Assembly: GCF_954871325.1 (NCBI RefSeq) | Contig: NC_088776.1 | Span: 36,938,508-37,002,507 of the forward strand | DNA: 64,000 bases | Direction of reading: 5' to 3' | Origin: Gordionus sp. m RMFG-2023 | Taxonomy: Eukaryota > Nematomorpha > Gordioida > Chordodea > Parachordodidae | Part shown: positions 11,443-22,783 of the stretch, one piece after another | How the letters are laid out: every line of letters starts with the position of its first letter | Position numbering within the stretch: the first letter of the stretch is position 1 | Position numbers and translations under genes: made by a program | The notes under the pieces: model-generated | The model's input: only the letters and a program-made list of their open reading frames with translations | Database searches by the model: none | What the model was told of the DNA's origin: nothing

Positions 11443-11627
11443 ATTCTAGGAGTTATTTTAAAAATATATATGATTAAACATCTTAATCCTCAAAATTAGC
11501 CTTTTAGTTAGCTAATTATGTCTAACACTGTTCTTGAAGATTATAATCTTCCATATGTAAATCAGGAAAGAGCTTAAGCAATAATAAATAAGATAATTTC
11601 CATACATAATGTTTTTTTTAAACGGTT
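11443..11627 (-). repeat. Right arm of long inverted repeat
   Basis: Reverse complement of 1-190, ending ...AAACGGTTTTT. The homology continues inward for a further ~50 bp (CTCCTGAAACAGTGTCCTGA against the left-arm version). Substitutions are numerous, so the element is old. Confidence 0.8.
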
Positions 11628-12287
11628 TTTGGGTAATGTTACAAGGAATTCTTGTTTATTTCCAAACAAAGGATAATAATTTTAGGAATTGATTTTTTCG
11701 ATTAAGTTAATGTTATCAAAATTTCCTTTAAATAGAGTTTAAAATTCCTGAACCCGAATTAAACCCTAATTTGGCAATCTAGCAGATATTTTCTCTTAAT
11801 ATTGTACAAAAATTAAAAATAAAATGTTGAGATCTAGACATGCCCATTAAAAGAAACGCGATGGTCAAGAAAATTTTTTTACAAATAAATATACGAGTGA
11901 CCATATTTATTTTTTACCCCGGCTACCAGAAATATATATACACCATATTAAGGTAGAACTAGACTTATTTGATACCCATCCATCATTATATCAATATTTG
12001 GTGCTGATAAAATTATTTCTGACCTACGTAGCAATCGCCATCGAGAATTGGTGCTTGGTTTGCTAATTATTTAATACTATCTATTGATACCTCTAATAAC
12101 CATATATTTATATATCTTAATAAGGTCAAGAAAAAACAACTTAAAATATATTGGTCTGACTGAACCCTGGTCTGTGCTCGGGGTTCGTGCTCATAGCTAG
12201 TTTAATCGATTTTTTTAGACCCAAGCCTCGAATCTGGATTATACGCAACCAACCAATAAATAACACTCATATAAGTAATCGAGTTTT
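11628..12287. other. AT-rich DNA with a degraded GC-rich MITE scrap
   Basis: No reading frame is supported. 12140-12245 contains CTGAACCCTGGTCTGTGCTCGGG and AGACCCAAGCCTCGAATCTGG, resembling the CCCGG-rich MITE family, but no ends can be defined. Confidence 0.4.
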
Positions 12288-12472
12288 ATAAAATTTAAAT
12301 TATATTTTTGAGTTCACGACTCAAATTCAAAACTCGAGTTGCGACTTGAGTTCACGACTAGTTGACCCTTCAAATTCATGTCGAGTAAAAACAAGTCGAC
12401 TAATCGACTCAAAACTCGACTTGAGTCGTAGTTAAGTCGACTCAGGTGAGTCGTTTAACAACACTAGTTCGG
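12288..12472. mobile_element. hAT-type MITE fragment rich in GACTCGAGTC palindromes
   Basis: Repeated ACTCGAGTT, GACTTGAGT and CGACTCAGG motifs form multiple hairpins. The right end GAGTCGTTTAACAACACTA resembles the TAGTGTTGTAAAC terminus of the hAT at 34315 when reversed. The left end is unclear. Confidence 0.45.
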
Positions 12473-12539
12473 TGTATTTGTACCAATAACTAGTGATGAA
12501 TATGCAGTTATGACGTTTGAGAGTGAGAGTGTGATGTCG

Positions 12540-13835
12540 GGATTTGAGACTATGTTGAATTCTGAAATAAGGAGAAATAATTCTAGGAGCGAAGTAAGGG
12601 GAAATAATTCTAGGAGCGAACAAGGGAAAATAGTTATAGGAGCGAAATAAGGATAAATATTACTAGGAGTGAAGTAAAGGGAAATAATTCTATGAGCGAA
12701 ATAGGGGGAAATAATTCTAGGTGCGAAACAAGGGGAAATATAGGAGTGAAATAAGGGGAAATAATTTTAAGAGCGAAATAGGGGAAAATATTTTTAGGAG
12801 CGAAACAAGGGGGAATATTTCCAGGAGCAAAATAAGGGGAAATAATTCTAGGAGCGAAACAAAGGGAAATAGTTCTAGGAGCATAAGGAGAAATAATTTT
12901 AGGATTGAAGTAAGAGGAAATAATTCTAAGAGCGAAATAGGAGAAAATAATTCTAGAAGCGAAACAAGGGTGAATAATTCTAGGAGCGAAATAAGAGAAA
13001 ACGAAACAGGGGGAAATAGTTCTTGGAGCGAAATAAGTGGAAATAAATTTAGATGCGAGACAAGGAGGATTATTCTAGGAGTGAAATAAGTAGAAATAAT
13101 TTTAGGAGCTAAGTAAGGGGAAATAATACTAAGAGCGAAATAGGGGAGAATGATTCTAGGAGCGAAACAAGGGGGAATAGTTCTAGGAGCGAAATAAGGA
13201 GAAATAATTCTAGGAGCGAAACAAGGGTAAATAATTATAGGAGCGAAATAAGGGGAAATAATTCTAGGAACGAAGTAAGGACAAATAATTCTAAGAGCGA
13301 AATAGGAGAAAATAATTCTAGGATCGAAACAAGGGGAGTAGTTCTAGGAGCGAAATAAGGGGAAACATTTCTCAGAGCGAAATAGGGGAAAATAATTCCA
13401 GGAGCGAAACAAAGGGAAATACTTCTAGGAGCGAAATAAGGGGAAATAATTTTGAGCGAAATAGGGGAAAATAATTCTAGAAGCGAAACAAGGGAGAATA
13501 ATTCTAGGAGAGTAATTAGGGGAAATAATTCTATGAGCTAAACAAGGGAAAATAATTCTAGGAGCAAAACAAGGGGAATTAGTTAGGGGTGCGAAATAAG
13601 GTGAAATAATTATAGGAGCGAAGTAAGGGGAAAATAATTCCAGGAGTAAAACAAGGGGGAATCGTTCTAGAAGCGAAATAAGGGGAAATAATTCTAAGAA
13701 AGAAAAAGGGTAAAATAATGATAGGAGTGAAACAATGGGGAATAATTCTAGGAGCGAAACAAAGGGGAATAGTTCTAGGAGCGAAATAAGGGGAAATAAT
13801 TCAGTGAGCGAAATAAGGAAAATAATTCTGTAAAA
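12540..13835 (+). repeat. Minisatellite of ~27-bp units, in-frame 9-residue repeat
   Basis: Some 45 units of the general form AATAATTCTAGGAGCGAAA plus a G-rich tail run without a break. The main period is 27 bp with occasional 26-30-bp units. In one plus-strand frame the unit reads about nine residues, NNSRSE(I/T)RG, and a stretch at 12721-13089 stays open for 122 codons. Upstream text (12475-12540) is also open, and pol-like sequence of an LTR element follows at once. The array therefore probably lies in or beside the 5' coding part of that fossil. Unit sequences vary, so it is not very young. Confidence 0.85.
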
Positions 13836-13859
13836 ATTACCAGGGGAAATTGGACTTGG

Positions 13860-16530
13860 TAAAGAATATCGTGATATTAAGAAACGGGAGGAGAAAGGAA
13901 AGACTGGGCGGAGGGATGTATGGCATCAAGAAAATTGAGTGCTAATGAATGCTGAGACACAGCACAGTGAAGAGGAGTTGCTATTTAATGAATAAAATGG
14001 AGGGAAATTGGAAATGACCAAAGTGCAAGAGGGAGTTCGGAGATTAATGTAAGATTATCAGGAAATTTTAACGAAGATTTGGGGTGCTTCAGAGATTATG
14101 AAGTGGATATTAAATTAAGAGATGCTTGTGTTCCAAAATTTTGTGCGTTACGATGGACACCGTTTGAATGGAGAAAAGAAGTAGGAATGGAAATGTATCA
14201 ATGGGTACAGAAAGGCATTGTATGTCCCGTGGAATACAGTATATGGGCAACCCCGCTGGTGCCTGCGAAGAAAGCCAATGGCCGGCTCCGTCTATGAGCA
14301 GATTTTTGGGTCATGCTACTAAATCCGTGGGTTGTGGAGGTAAAATATCCGTTGTCACCAATTAAAGGGAAGTATTTATTTTTTTAAAAGTGGATTTTTC
14401 TAATGCATATCTACCGCTATTTGTAAAACCGTAGGTAAAGAAATTTTTAACTATCACTACGCCTAAGGGATTGTTTGCATTTTGTAGATTGCCATTTGGA
14501 CTTAATGTCTCAGCTCCTATTTTTCAACGAACAAATGTTGCCGTTTTTCAGGGAATGGAGCGGGTTTTCTACTATATGGACGATGTGATGGTGACTGGAA
14601 GAACTCCGAACAACATGAACGTAGATTGGGGGAAGTATTTCGGAGAATAAAAGAAAAAGGATCGCGGGCCAGTGCGGAGAAAAGTGTGTTGGGAGTGATG
14701 GAGGTGACATATCCTGGGCACAAAATTACGGGAAAGGAGGTGAGACCTGTAGACATTAATATGACATGAATTAACATTATGAGGAGACTTAGCAGTGGAA
14801 TGGTCAAATATTACCACCGGTTCGTAGAGGGATTTGCTCAAATAGTCGCGCCATTTTATCAATTGCTTAGTAGGGAGAGAAATTTGAATGGACAGATGAA
14901 CAAGAGGCAGCCTTTAAAGAGTTGAAATGATAAAGAACCTATTTTAGTATGCTTTAATAATGAATTGGAGATATTATTGGCTGTAGACGCGCCTAATAAA
15001 GGTGTAGGAGAAGCTTTGTTACATTGTATGGATGAATTAGAAAGGCTGGCATTATTTTTCTCAAGGATATTTAGAGTAGCAGAAACCAGGTATTCCGTGA
15101 TTAAGCAGGAAGCGCTAGCCGTTATTTTTGGATTAACAAAATGCCGAGAATATCTAATTGGATACAGGTTTGTTATTTATACGGAAAATAAACCGCTTGT
15201 GCATTTATTCAAGAGGACAACAAGGAATTAATGCTATCGACGGGGTTACAAAGATGGTTATTGCTAGTAGGCAGATTTGACGCACAAGTTAAATATCGCC
15301 GAGGGAAAGAAAATTATTTACCTGACATTTTATTTAGATGTGGAGATGGGAAGATTTCGGAAAGAAAGAATAGGAAGAACGAGACGAGAAAAATGAGCAA
15401 GTACTTATTAGAACCATGGCCTGAATACCCAGAGGTGGGCCGGTGACATGGGAGGATTAAAAGAGTGACATTAACAGATCGGGAATTGAGACGAATCAAG
15501 AGTGTCTAAAGGAACGGAAAATATGGCAGGATGGAAACAAAACGTTCAAACATATAGAAAAGGAGTTGGCAATAATAGATGAATGTCTAGTGGGAGGAAG
15601 TCGGAATGTTATGCAGTTCAAGTTAAGGGAAGCAGTGATGGCAATAATTCATACTAGACAACAAGGAATGGAGAGAATGAAACAATGGGGACGGGAATAT
15701 GTGTGGTGGTCAGGAATGAATAAAGATATTGAAAATATCAGTCGAGTTTGTGTCAGATGCAATTCCTGGGCTCTGCCCCGAAAAGACAAAGAAAGTGTGT
15801 AACCGAAAGCAACTAAGCCGTGGGAGCCCATACACGTGTGGATTTCAGCAAAGTATATATACTTGTGGTGGATGCAAGAAAATAAGAGGATTAACAACCC
15901 AAGTGGTGGTAAAAACATTGAAAAATCTATGAACTAAATTCGGAGTCGCTACAACAATAGTGTCGAATGGAGGTCCAGCTTTTATTAGTAGACAGTTCAA
16001 GGTTTTTTGTGCGGAAACCGGAGCAAAACACATTTTGGCGCCACAGCATCATCCAAGTTCGAATAGGCAGGCGGAGAGGATGGTAGTTGTAGTCAAGAAT
16101 TGGTTGAGAAAATCAAAAGATATAGGCGGAGAGATGTGGATGGCAGTGACATATTACAATAGCAGTAAAAAAAGGGGGAGGAGCAATCGTTAGCGGAGAG
16201 GTATTCAGGAAAGAGAACTAGGATTTTGTTGGATTCGCTTAGGCCAGCAATGCAAGGAAAGGGGCTGATCGAGACAAAAGAAGTGAATTTATGGTAAAAG
16301 AAATTATGGGCGAGAGTGTTTGGGGATAACAAAATAGAAGTTCGGAATGATTGTAGAAAATATGGGATGCAAATTGAGCAGAGTGGAGTTTATGGTAGAG
16401 AAGGTATTCGGCACAAAGACTAACTCCGCAGAGGAGTGGAACCTGGTAGATTACGATCGGGACTAATAATAGGAGAGGGTAATTGATGGGAAATTCATTA
16501 AAAAAAATATGATAATGGTACATTGTCAAA
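13860..16530 (+). mobile_element. Ty3/gypsy LTR retrotransposon pol region, broken
   Basis: Fossil. Parts recognisable in order are a reverse transcriptase start (14080-14300), the catalytic-core region near 14570, RNase H (14960-15440), the integrase zinc-binding part (15600-15790) and the integrase core (15950-16190). The order RT, RNase H, integrase is that of Ty3/gypsy. It is clearly broken, with roughly ten interruptions. No long terminal repeats could be recognised on either side. Its age is intermediate, since the protein signal remains readable throughout. Confidence 0.85.
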
Positions 16531-16689
16531 AATTTTGTCAGGGTAAAGGTGGCTGAAAAATATTTATCTTAATATAGTGCTCAATATATCCGAGGAAGGT
16601 CTAAGGGAATGACTAAGCCAAAGATAAGCTAACTTAATACCTGGGCGAATGATGATAATAATGAAAAGGGGATTCAACAATATAGTCGT

Positions 16690-16990
16690 TAATGGGATAA
16701 ATTGGTTAATGGGATAAATTGGTTAATGGGATATGTAAATGATCAATGGAGCCAATTCGAACCAAGACATGATTTCTACAGGGAATCAGCTATATCGTCG
16801 AACAAAGAGGGAAGACTCAAGGATCTAAAGAAGAATAATAAGAATGTTACTGTGCGAATCCTTGGAAGTACGATGAAAGGCAATAGTTTTGGGCAGAAGC
16901 CGGATGCGAGGTTGAAGCGCCAAGTTTGGTTTTCAATTGTGGAGAGGGGAAAGCATGTTATGTGGGTCATATTTCTCTATTAAATTGTAA
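16690..16990 (+). mobile_element. Gag-like fragment with zinc-knuckle trace
   Basis: Fossil fragment directly downstream of the gypsy pol. The text shows a trace of a CCHC zinc knuckle near 16930-16990 preceded by a basic region. It may belong to a second, overlapping copy. It is broken. A short TTGGTTAATGGGATAAA duplication lies at 16690-16730. Confidence 0.4.
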
Positions 16991-17189
16991 AATCATTCAT
17001 TTTCGGTGATGAATATTATTTTGTTTATTTTGCGCAATCATTCTTTTAATATATTATTTGTAAAAGAAATAAAAAAGATTAAATATAAAAAATGTTTACG
17101 TAATATGTTTGTAAATTAATTATATTTTTAATCAATTTATATTTATTTTTTAGTAGATATAAAATGAGAAAAAAAACGAAATAAAATTG
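16991..17189. other. AT-rich spacer
   Basis: No feature is seen in this short AT-rich stretch. Confidence 0.4.
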
Positions 17190-17711
17190 TTGTTTTCAAA
17201 ATTATTTTGTCTTCAATATTTTTCTTTCAAATTTATTTCTTGTGAAATTTTTACAATTGCTACATTTGTGTCAAGTAGTAAAATAAAATATAATATCTTT
17301 CGTAGAACTACCAAAGGGAAATTAAGAGAATATAAACCGAAGAAAAACCACCGATCCCCCTTCAAAATCTAATAAATCGACCGTGACTTTATCAGCCAAT
17401 ATTTGAGAAATATTGGCATGTGCAATATTATTAATCAATTTAGCTTGAATTGAATTAGTCTTTTTAGATGTAGTCTCCATTATACTAAAATTATTACGAT
17501 ATTTTTCTATCTTTTTAAAAATATTGATTAAAATTTAAAAATAACAATTACCTTATGTGTTTTTTAAGTTATAATTACTAGATTTATTTGAGGATATATT
17601 TTATTTTAAACAAATAAATTTGTAGCCATCTTTTGTAAATGGTGTATAATCAAGAACATTTTCTTCCAGGGTACCTTCCATTTCATTAATATCATCATTA
17701 TGAATCACTTA
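17190..17711 (-). pseudogene. BED-type hAT remnant (host of the next insertion)
   Basis: The minus strand carries coding-like pieces: NEMEGTLEENVLDYTPF, then KDGYKFICL (a probable BED-finger start), then ETTSKKTNSIQAKL and NNIAHANISQILADKV. The N-terminal continuation (MSSQMDIQIDIS) lies beyond the insertion, at about 20299-20330. Its frame is broken at the insertion junction and again by stops. The family match (BED hAT) rests on overall pattern only. Confidence 0.45.
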
Positions 17712-18119
17712 CAGGGGCGGACTGGCTATAAGACCAGGTGGGCATTTTGCCCACGAGCCCGCTTGAAAATGTCGATTTTTGAGGCCGATCAGAGGAAAGC
17801 CGATTAGAAAAAAAGTATATTATTATGTTCACATTATTTTCTCTTATCATTTATTTATTTTTGATGATATATCTATGATTTGAATATCACATTCCTTGAC
17901 AATTGTCATGTCGTTTACTATAATTTTATGCATAAAATATCAGTAACGTCGCTTGTCGCTATACATCATTACCACGTTCTCTTTGTTTTTTTAATATGAA
18001 GTAAAAACGCTTCCGTTTGAGTGGAGTGAAAGCTAAGTTTTGATTAATTTATTATATTACATTTTTATACATTGATTTATTGTAGAAATAATATGGCCAA
18101 CATTTCTTGTACTTAATTC

Positions 18120-19290
18120 ATTGAAATCAAATAAAATCCAGGTCGGTGAATTAAATAAAAGGATGGATGCTTGGGTGAAACAGAATAATTCATCTGGCCA
18201 AAATAAGCTGAGAAAGCTGCAAAAAATAGGTAAGATAAGGTGGTGGGTACGTGAAAAAGCTCTTAGAGGATATATGGTAAAGAGAGCTTTCTCCCAATAA
18301 CGATAAATGCACTTCAATTTATATTAGATAATAAATCATTTGAAACAAAAACTTGATAATTTATGTAAATTTAGACTCTAAGTACAGCTATAATATATTA
18401 GAAATTTTTGAAATAATTGGACCACTGTCATATCTTCAAATTAAAAAATTAGGTACTTTGTCAGCATGGGAAATGATAAAAGATGCTAAGTCTTCTGTAT
18501 CATCGATTATTACATCGATTCAAAATAAAGCAATAAAATGGCTTCTAATTTATGAAACATTTTAATATTTAAAGCTCCCGGAGAGTATCAGGGTACAGAA
18601 TACTCTGCTAAAAAATCGAATAGGACGAGCGAAGAGAATATATAGTGACAAATGCCAAAATAAACGTCCTCAAGAATCGATTGATCTTTATAGGTTCGGA
18701 GTATTTCGTCCTATAATTGATCAAATTATAAACACCTTGTCGGAACGGCTCTCTGCGAATTGAGAGCTTATTTTGAATGTGCAATATTTGCACCCTATAC
18801 ATTTTGTTGAAATAAATAGTAAAGATATATATATTGTGTGTTAAATTACGTAACGAATAATGTTCATTTGCCAGTGTATTCAAAGATTTGGTAGCAGAAT
18901 TAAATGAAACGGACGATGATCGTGAGTACAAGTGAGGAGTCAAATGAAGAAGATGGAATATTAAAATATGATAACTCAGAGGTGATAATAAATGGAACAA
19001 GTTAATATGCGTGTATGAAATTTTTAAAAGTTGCAATATGCTTACAAGTGACACTAATTTATATATGACATATTAATACATTTTAACTTTGTCATTTATG
19101 CAGGTTTTGCGAGAAAACATTTAGTAAATTAAAAATTATAAAAATAAGCTGAGAGTTAATATTGACCAATAAAAATTAGAAGCGTTTTTAATGCAGTTGA
19201 ATGAGAACCTTTAGCGCAGATTGAACTAGAAGATATTCTTGTATATTTGAGCAAAGGTTCAAAGTTAATGAGAGATTTATTAACGTAAAA
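18120..19290 (+). pseudogene. zf-MYM-type hAT transposase, decayed
   Basis: Plus-strand pieces in the expected order: VGELNKRMDAWVKQNN, KLRKLQKIGKIRWWVREKAL (the conserved R-W block), QESIDLYRFGVFRPIIDQII, NTLSERLSAN, and a C-terminal TFSKLKIIK segment near 19100. Frames change and several stops intervene, so no product is expected. The N-terminal catalytic part is missing from this 2.6-kb element. Confidence 0.7.
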
Positions 19291-19639
19291 ATTATATATT
19301 TCCTTAATTCTTTTATATGAATTTTATAATATCTATTATAAGTGCAGCAATTTTATACGCTGTTATATTATATAACTGAATAATTTTATATTCGTAAAAT
19401 TAATTGATTTGATATATTGAGTATGTATTTTTTTATATTTAACATGTGATTTATGATTTATTTTATAGTGCAATATCGTTATAAATCTGATATAAAATAT
19501 ATATGTGCAATGATTATTATTTTATATTGGTAGTGAATATGATCTTAGATGTGCATTTTTTCAAAATAAAATATATGATTTTTTACTAAAAATGTAAATC
19601 TTTTGAACTTATTTTCAAAAATAAGAAGTATTCGATACG

Positions 19640-19870
19640 CGGGGGCAGCGTCTACATGACAGTATATTCACTGGATGCAAACCTCCCTCAAAAATATATA
19701 TCTACCCCCCTAAAAATACTAAAATGTTATCCATAGATAATTTAAAAATGTAATGGAAAATTTTCTAGATTATTATAGCCTACCCCCCAACATTCCTACC
19801 CCTTTATAGATATTAGGATGCAAACTGTTCCTACCCCCCCCCCGCTCATGACACTGCGCGGGGGTGATGG
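19640..19870. mobile_element. C-rich MITE (GCAGCGTCTACATGA family)
   Basis: It begins GCAGCGTCTACATGACA and ends CTCATGACACTGCG, a degenerate inverted repeat. The inside carries TAGCCTACCCCCCAACATTC and GGATGCAAACTGTTCCTACC, shared almost word for word with 39650-39750 and, reversed, with 45020-45075. It is inserted in the hAT at 17712-20290. Confidence 0.65.
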
Positions 19871-20298
19871 CTTGATTTGAACGTATGAATAAATAAGAAT
19901 CGATTTAAAATATTAAATTAAGTTCTTTATTTTCAAAAGTTAACTAGTAAAATTTTATATAATAATGATCTCTTTATATATACAAAAATAAATCATTTTA
20001 ATATTAAATATATAAAATATAATATAACGTTTCTTATAAAAATTAATATAAAGTAAAAGTTTAAATTGATAGCTTAAACCTTCATTATTTACAATATATT
20101 AAAATAAAATCGTTACTAATGTTACAAGAAATAATAAAAATCATGTAAATCGAAGAAGCCATATAAGGGAACCCGGTTGAAGACCGGGCAAAAGCAGGCC
20201 GAAGGCCCGCATTATGGGGGCAAAGCCCCCAGAAATGAGGTCGCTATGAAAAAATGCCCATGAGGCTGTAGCGTCGCCAGTCCGCCCCTGCTCACTTA

Positions 20299-20936
20299 TA
20301 TCGATTTGGATATCCATTTGCGATGACATTTTAAATATTTTACACAAGATGATTTAGATTTATAGTATAAATTTCAAAAATAAATAATAAATCATAAAAA
20401 TTATAATTAATTATGATATTTAAATATTCATGTTTATAGTTACATTCATTATATTTTTACTACTTTCAAAAAAAGGAGCGTGCTAAAAAAAATTAATAAT
20501 TGGAAAAAAGTAGAATGCTATTAGCTATTGCTATCAAAAAAGATAGCGTGCTACACAAACTACTTTAACAACTCTGGTTTGGGTTAAGAGGATAATTTCC
20601 TTGGATTTTAATGATGTAATTGATCACCTACCCCCATGATTGAGAGCCCTGTTTCCACCCCCCCCCTCCCCCAGTGCAATGGAAAACACTTTATAATAGT
20701 AATCTGGCCAAAAACCTTTGAAGGGGTCTAAATATTTCAAAGCAATTTATGAAAAAAGGTACCCAAAAGTACCCTGCCCTCTTACAAAAACCCAGGATAT
20801 GCCTAGGAATTCATTCAGACTAAGTAAAAAATAATGACATTTTTATTATGTAAAATATAAATTGGAATTGGTTTTATAATCACAATAATTTGATATAATT
20901 TTGTAAAATATTGTAAATAATGTACAAATAAATTTA
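20299..20936. other. Intergenic, downstream of EME1
   Basis: The first ~60 bp continue the BED-hAT remnant of 17190-17711. The remainder is AT-rich with a C-run (20655-20672) and CCCAGGATATGCCTAGG (20790-20806), probable worn transposon ends. No gene is seen. Confidence 0.45.
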
Positions 20937-21863
20937 TTATATTTGGTTTAAAGGTTCATGACTTGTAAAAAATTTATAAATATTTTTGGATAATTCTGGT
21001 CCAACTCTTCTAGTAGTTTGCAATATACCTGCCCCTCTTCGAACATTAACATCTTTCAAGTAGTTTTCACATTCTTTTATTGTATTCAAATTGTTACCAT
21101 TGCTTTTCAATTCTATTTGTTGATATGCATTTAATAAACTAGATGGTGATGGTATAAATGATGCTATAGCCTCTGCTACATCTTTACCAACATTATTAAA
21201 AGATGATAATTGAGCCTTCCAAATATCTACTTTCCATTTAACAATTATTTTGTCATCAAAGACACGAGGAAATTTGATTGACTGTGTATGTTCACCAGCA
21301 GGATGAAAGGCAAACTTTGAATCATATAATTTTAATTTTTTTTCAGCTTCTGCATAAGATTTTGTAATTTGATATAACAGATTAAGTAAATCAGGATTAA
21401 AAGAACTGATAAAAATAAATTGTGTATCATATTGCATAATGTTATATAAATTCAATTCATCACTTATTCTTTTAGATTCCATATTTTCATTCTCATCTTC
21501 TAAATAATAAAATATTAATTTATCATTTGGAAATTTTTTAAAACATTTATTATAGAATTCATCAATTTTATCAGTTGTTGCAAATGAAAAGGAATAATAT
21601 ATAATTTTAGGGATTGCTATCAACATATTTTGATCAACAAATAGAGATTGTGAATTATCAGCCATATCAACATCCCAGAAAAAGCTGACAAATGGATCAA
21701 GTGAGTTATCAATCTTATAATTTATATGTTTTAATGTTAGATATTCAAAAGATTCATGAGAAAACTGTTTTATCAAATTTTCATTAATTAGTAATTGTAT
21801 ACTTCTAAAATTTTCCAAATATTTCTTTGATAATTTTACTTGTTGCAAATCTTGAATATCCAT
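20937..21863 (-). CDS. EME1: Crossover junction endonuclease EME1
   Basis: A 308-residue single-exon gene for the regulatory partner of the MUS81 structure-specific nuclease, which cuts branched DNA in recombination and fork repair in the nucleus. The C-terminal helix-hairpin-helix region is diagnostic: VDIWKAQLSSFNNVGKDVAE (212-231), FIPSPSSLLNAY (236-247) and RRVGPELSKNIYKFFTS (285-301). Residues about 20-170 fit the ERCC4-like nuclease fold without the catalytic GDx-ERKx3D motif, as expected for EME1. The long disordered N terminus of vertebrate EME1 (about 570 residues) is absent, so the protein is compact or an upstream exon is missed. The ATG at 21863 is the first in frame. The stop codon overlaps AATAAA, a likely poly(A) signal. 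The frame is intact, unlike its neighbours. A MULE element begins about 95 bp upstream. Confidence 0.88.
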   Translation of the reverse strand: MDIQDLQQVKLSKKYLENFRSIQLLINENLIKQFSHESFEYLTLKHINYKIDNSLDPFVSFFWDVDMADNSQSLFVDQNMLIAIPKIIYYSFSFATTDKIDEFYNKCFKKFPNDKLIFYYLEDENENMESKRISDELNLYNIMQYDTQFIFISSFNPDLLNLLYQITKSYAEAEKKLKLYDSKFAFHPAGEHTQSIKFPRVFDDKIIVKWKVDIWKAQLSSFNNVGKDVAEAIASFIPSPSSLLNAYQQIELKSNGNNLNTIKECENYLKDVNVRRGAGILQTTRRVGPELSKNIYKFFTSHEPLNQI

Positions 21864-21957
21864 AATTAATTTTTTTAGACTAAAATATTTTAAAAAAAAT
21901 TATAAGCTTGGCCTAACTGAAATAATAGCTGTGTGTCTGTACTGGAGTTTTGAATTC
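21864..21957 (-). promoter_or_regulatory. Short EME1 upstream region bordered by a MULE end
   Basis: Only about 94 bp separate the EME1 start codon from the MULE terminus at 21958. No clear TATA box or initiator is seen. The promoter is either within this stretch or supplied by the transposon. Confidence 0.35.
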
Positions 21958-22783
21958 GGTACGAAAAGCAAAAGAGCGAAAAAAAATTTGATAAAAATGT
22001 TCCCATAATTTATAACTCCACTAAAAAAGTCATGAATTCTATTAATAAATATTATTATTTTGATAGTTATATATGGTAAATATTAAGTATTTTTTAATGT
22101 TTAATATTAATTTTTTAAATATATAATAAAAATAATTTATTAAAATTATTCTTAATATCATTTTGTTCTATATATTTTTAATCTAATCTATATCTTTTAT
22201 CACTAGCCTAAACATTCAATAAAGCAAGTGTTGTTTTAGTTTTTCAAATATTTCATTCTATTATGTTAAGAAAAATCTAGAATTAAAAAGGCAGTATTAA
22301 ATATATCTCTACATTCACTTTTTGATTTTTAGTGTTAAAGCCTTCTATATATATATTAATAAATTATTTATCTTAAGTATTTATACATTGCAAAGAAGGA
22401 TTTATCATTTATATTTGCACTGAATAATATATAATATTAATAAACCCAATCATGATATAATATGCGATCATAAAATATAAAAATTGAATAGACATAATTC
22501 ATATTAAATTAAATATATATAAAATTATGCCAATAGTAATATAGCGTTTATATATAATGTAATATAACAAAATAAATAATTTATTAAAAAAATCATATAA
22601 AAAATATACCTGTAAAATAAAAGCGAACGGAATATTTACATTAAAATTATATGCATAGATTTTGATTAATTATTTAAATTTCATGTAATTGTAATAAAAA
22701 ATATTTAATTGGATAAATTGGGAAATACATATTTGTAAAGGAGCGATAATAACTGTGAAAATGTTTATAAATAAAATAAAAAA

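Larger units (their letters stand above)
17712..20290 (+). mobile_element. hAT element with 8-bp target duplication, 2.6 kb
   Basis: The ends CAGGGGCGGACTGG and CCAGTCCGCCCCTG are perfect inverted repeats. The flanking 8-mers ATCACTTA (17704-17711) and CTCACTTA (20291-20298) match at 7 of 8. Near the right end is a GC-rich block of hairpins (20165-20235: CCGGTT/AACCGG-like, GGCCGAAGGCC, GGGGGCAAAGCCCCC). A similar block appears near the ends of the hATs at 32440 and 41900. The transposase within is decayed. Confidence 0.85.

Noticed and set aside
12540-13835. CRISPR-like array
   Set aside because: The 27-bp repeats are directly adjacent and degenerate, with no unique spacers.
18608-19054. 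148-codon minus-strand open frame
   Set aside because: It is antisense to recognisable hAT transposase text on the plus strand.
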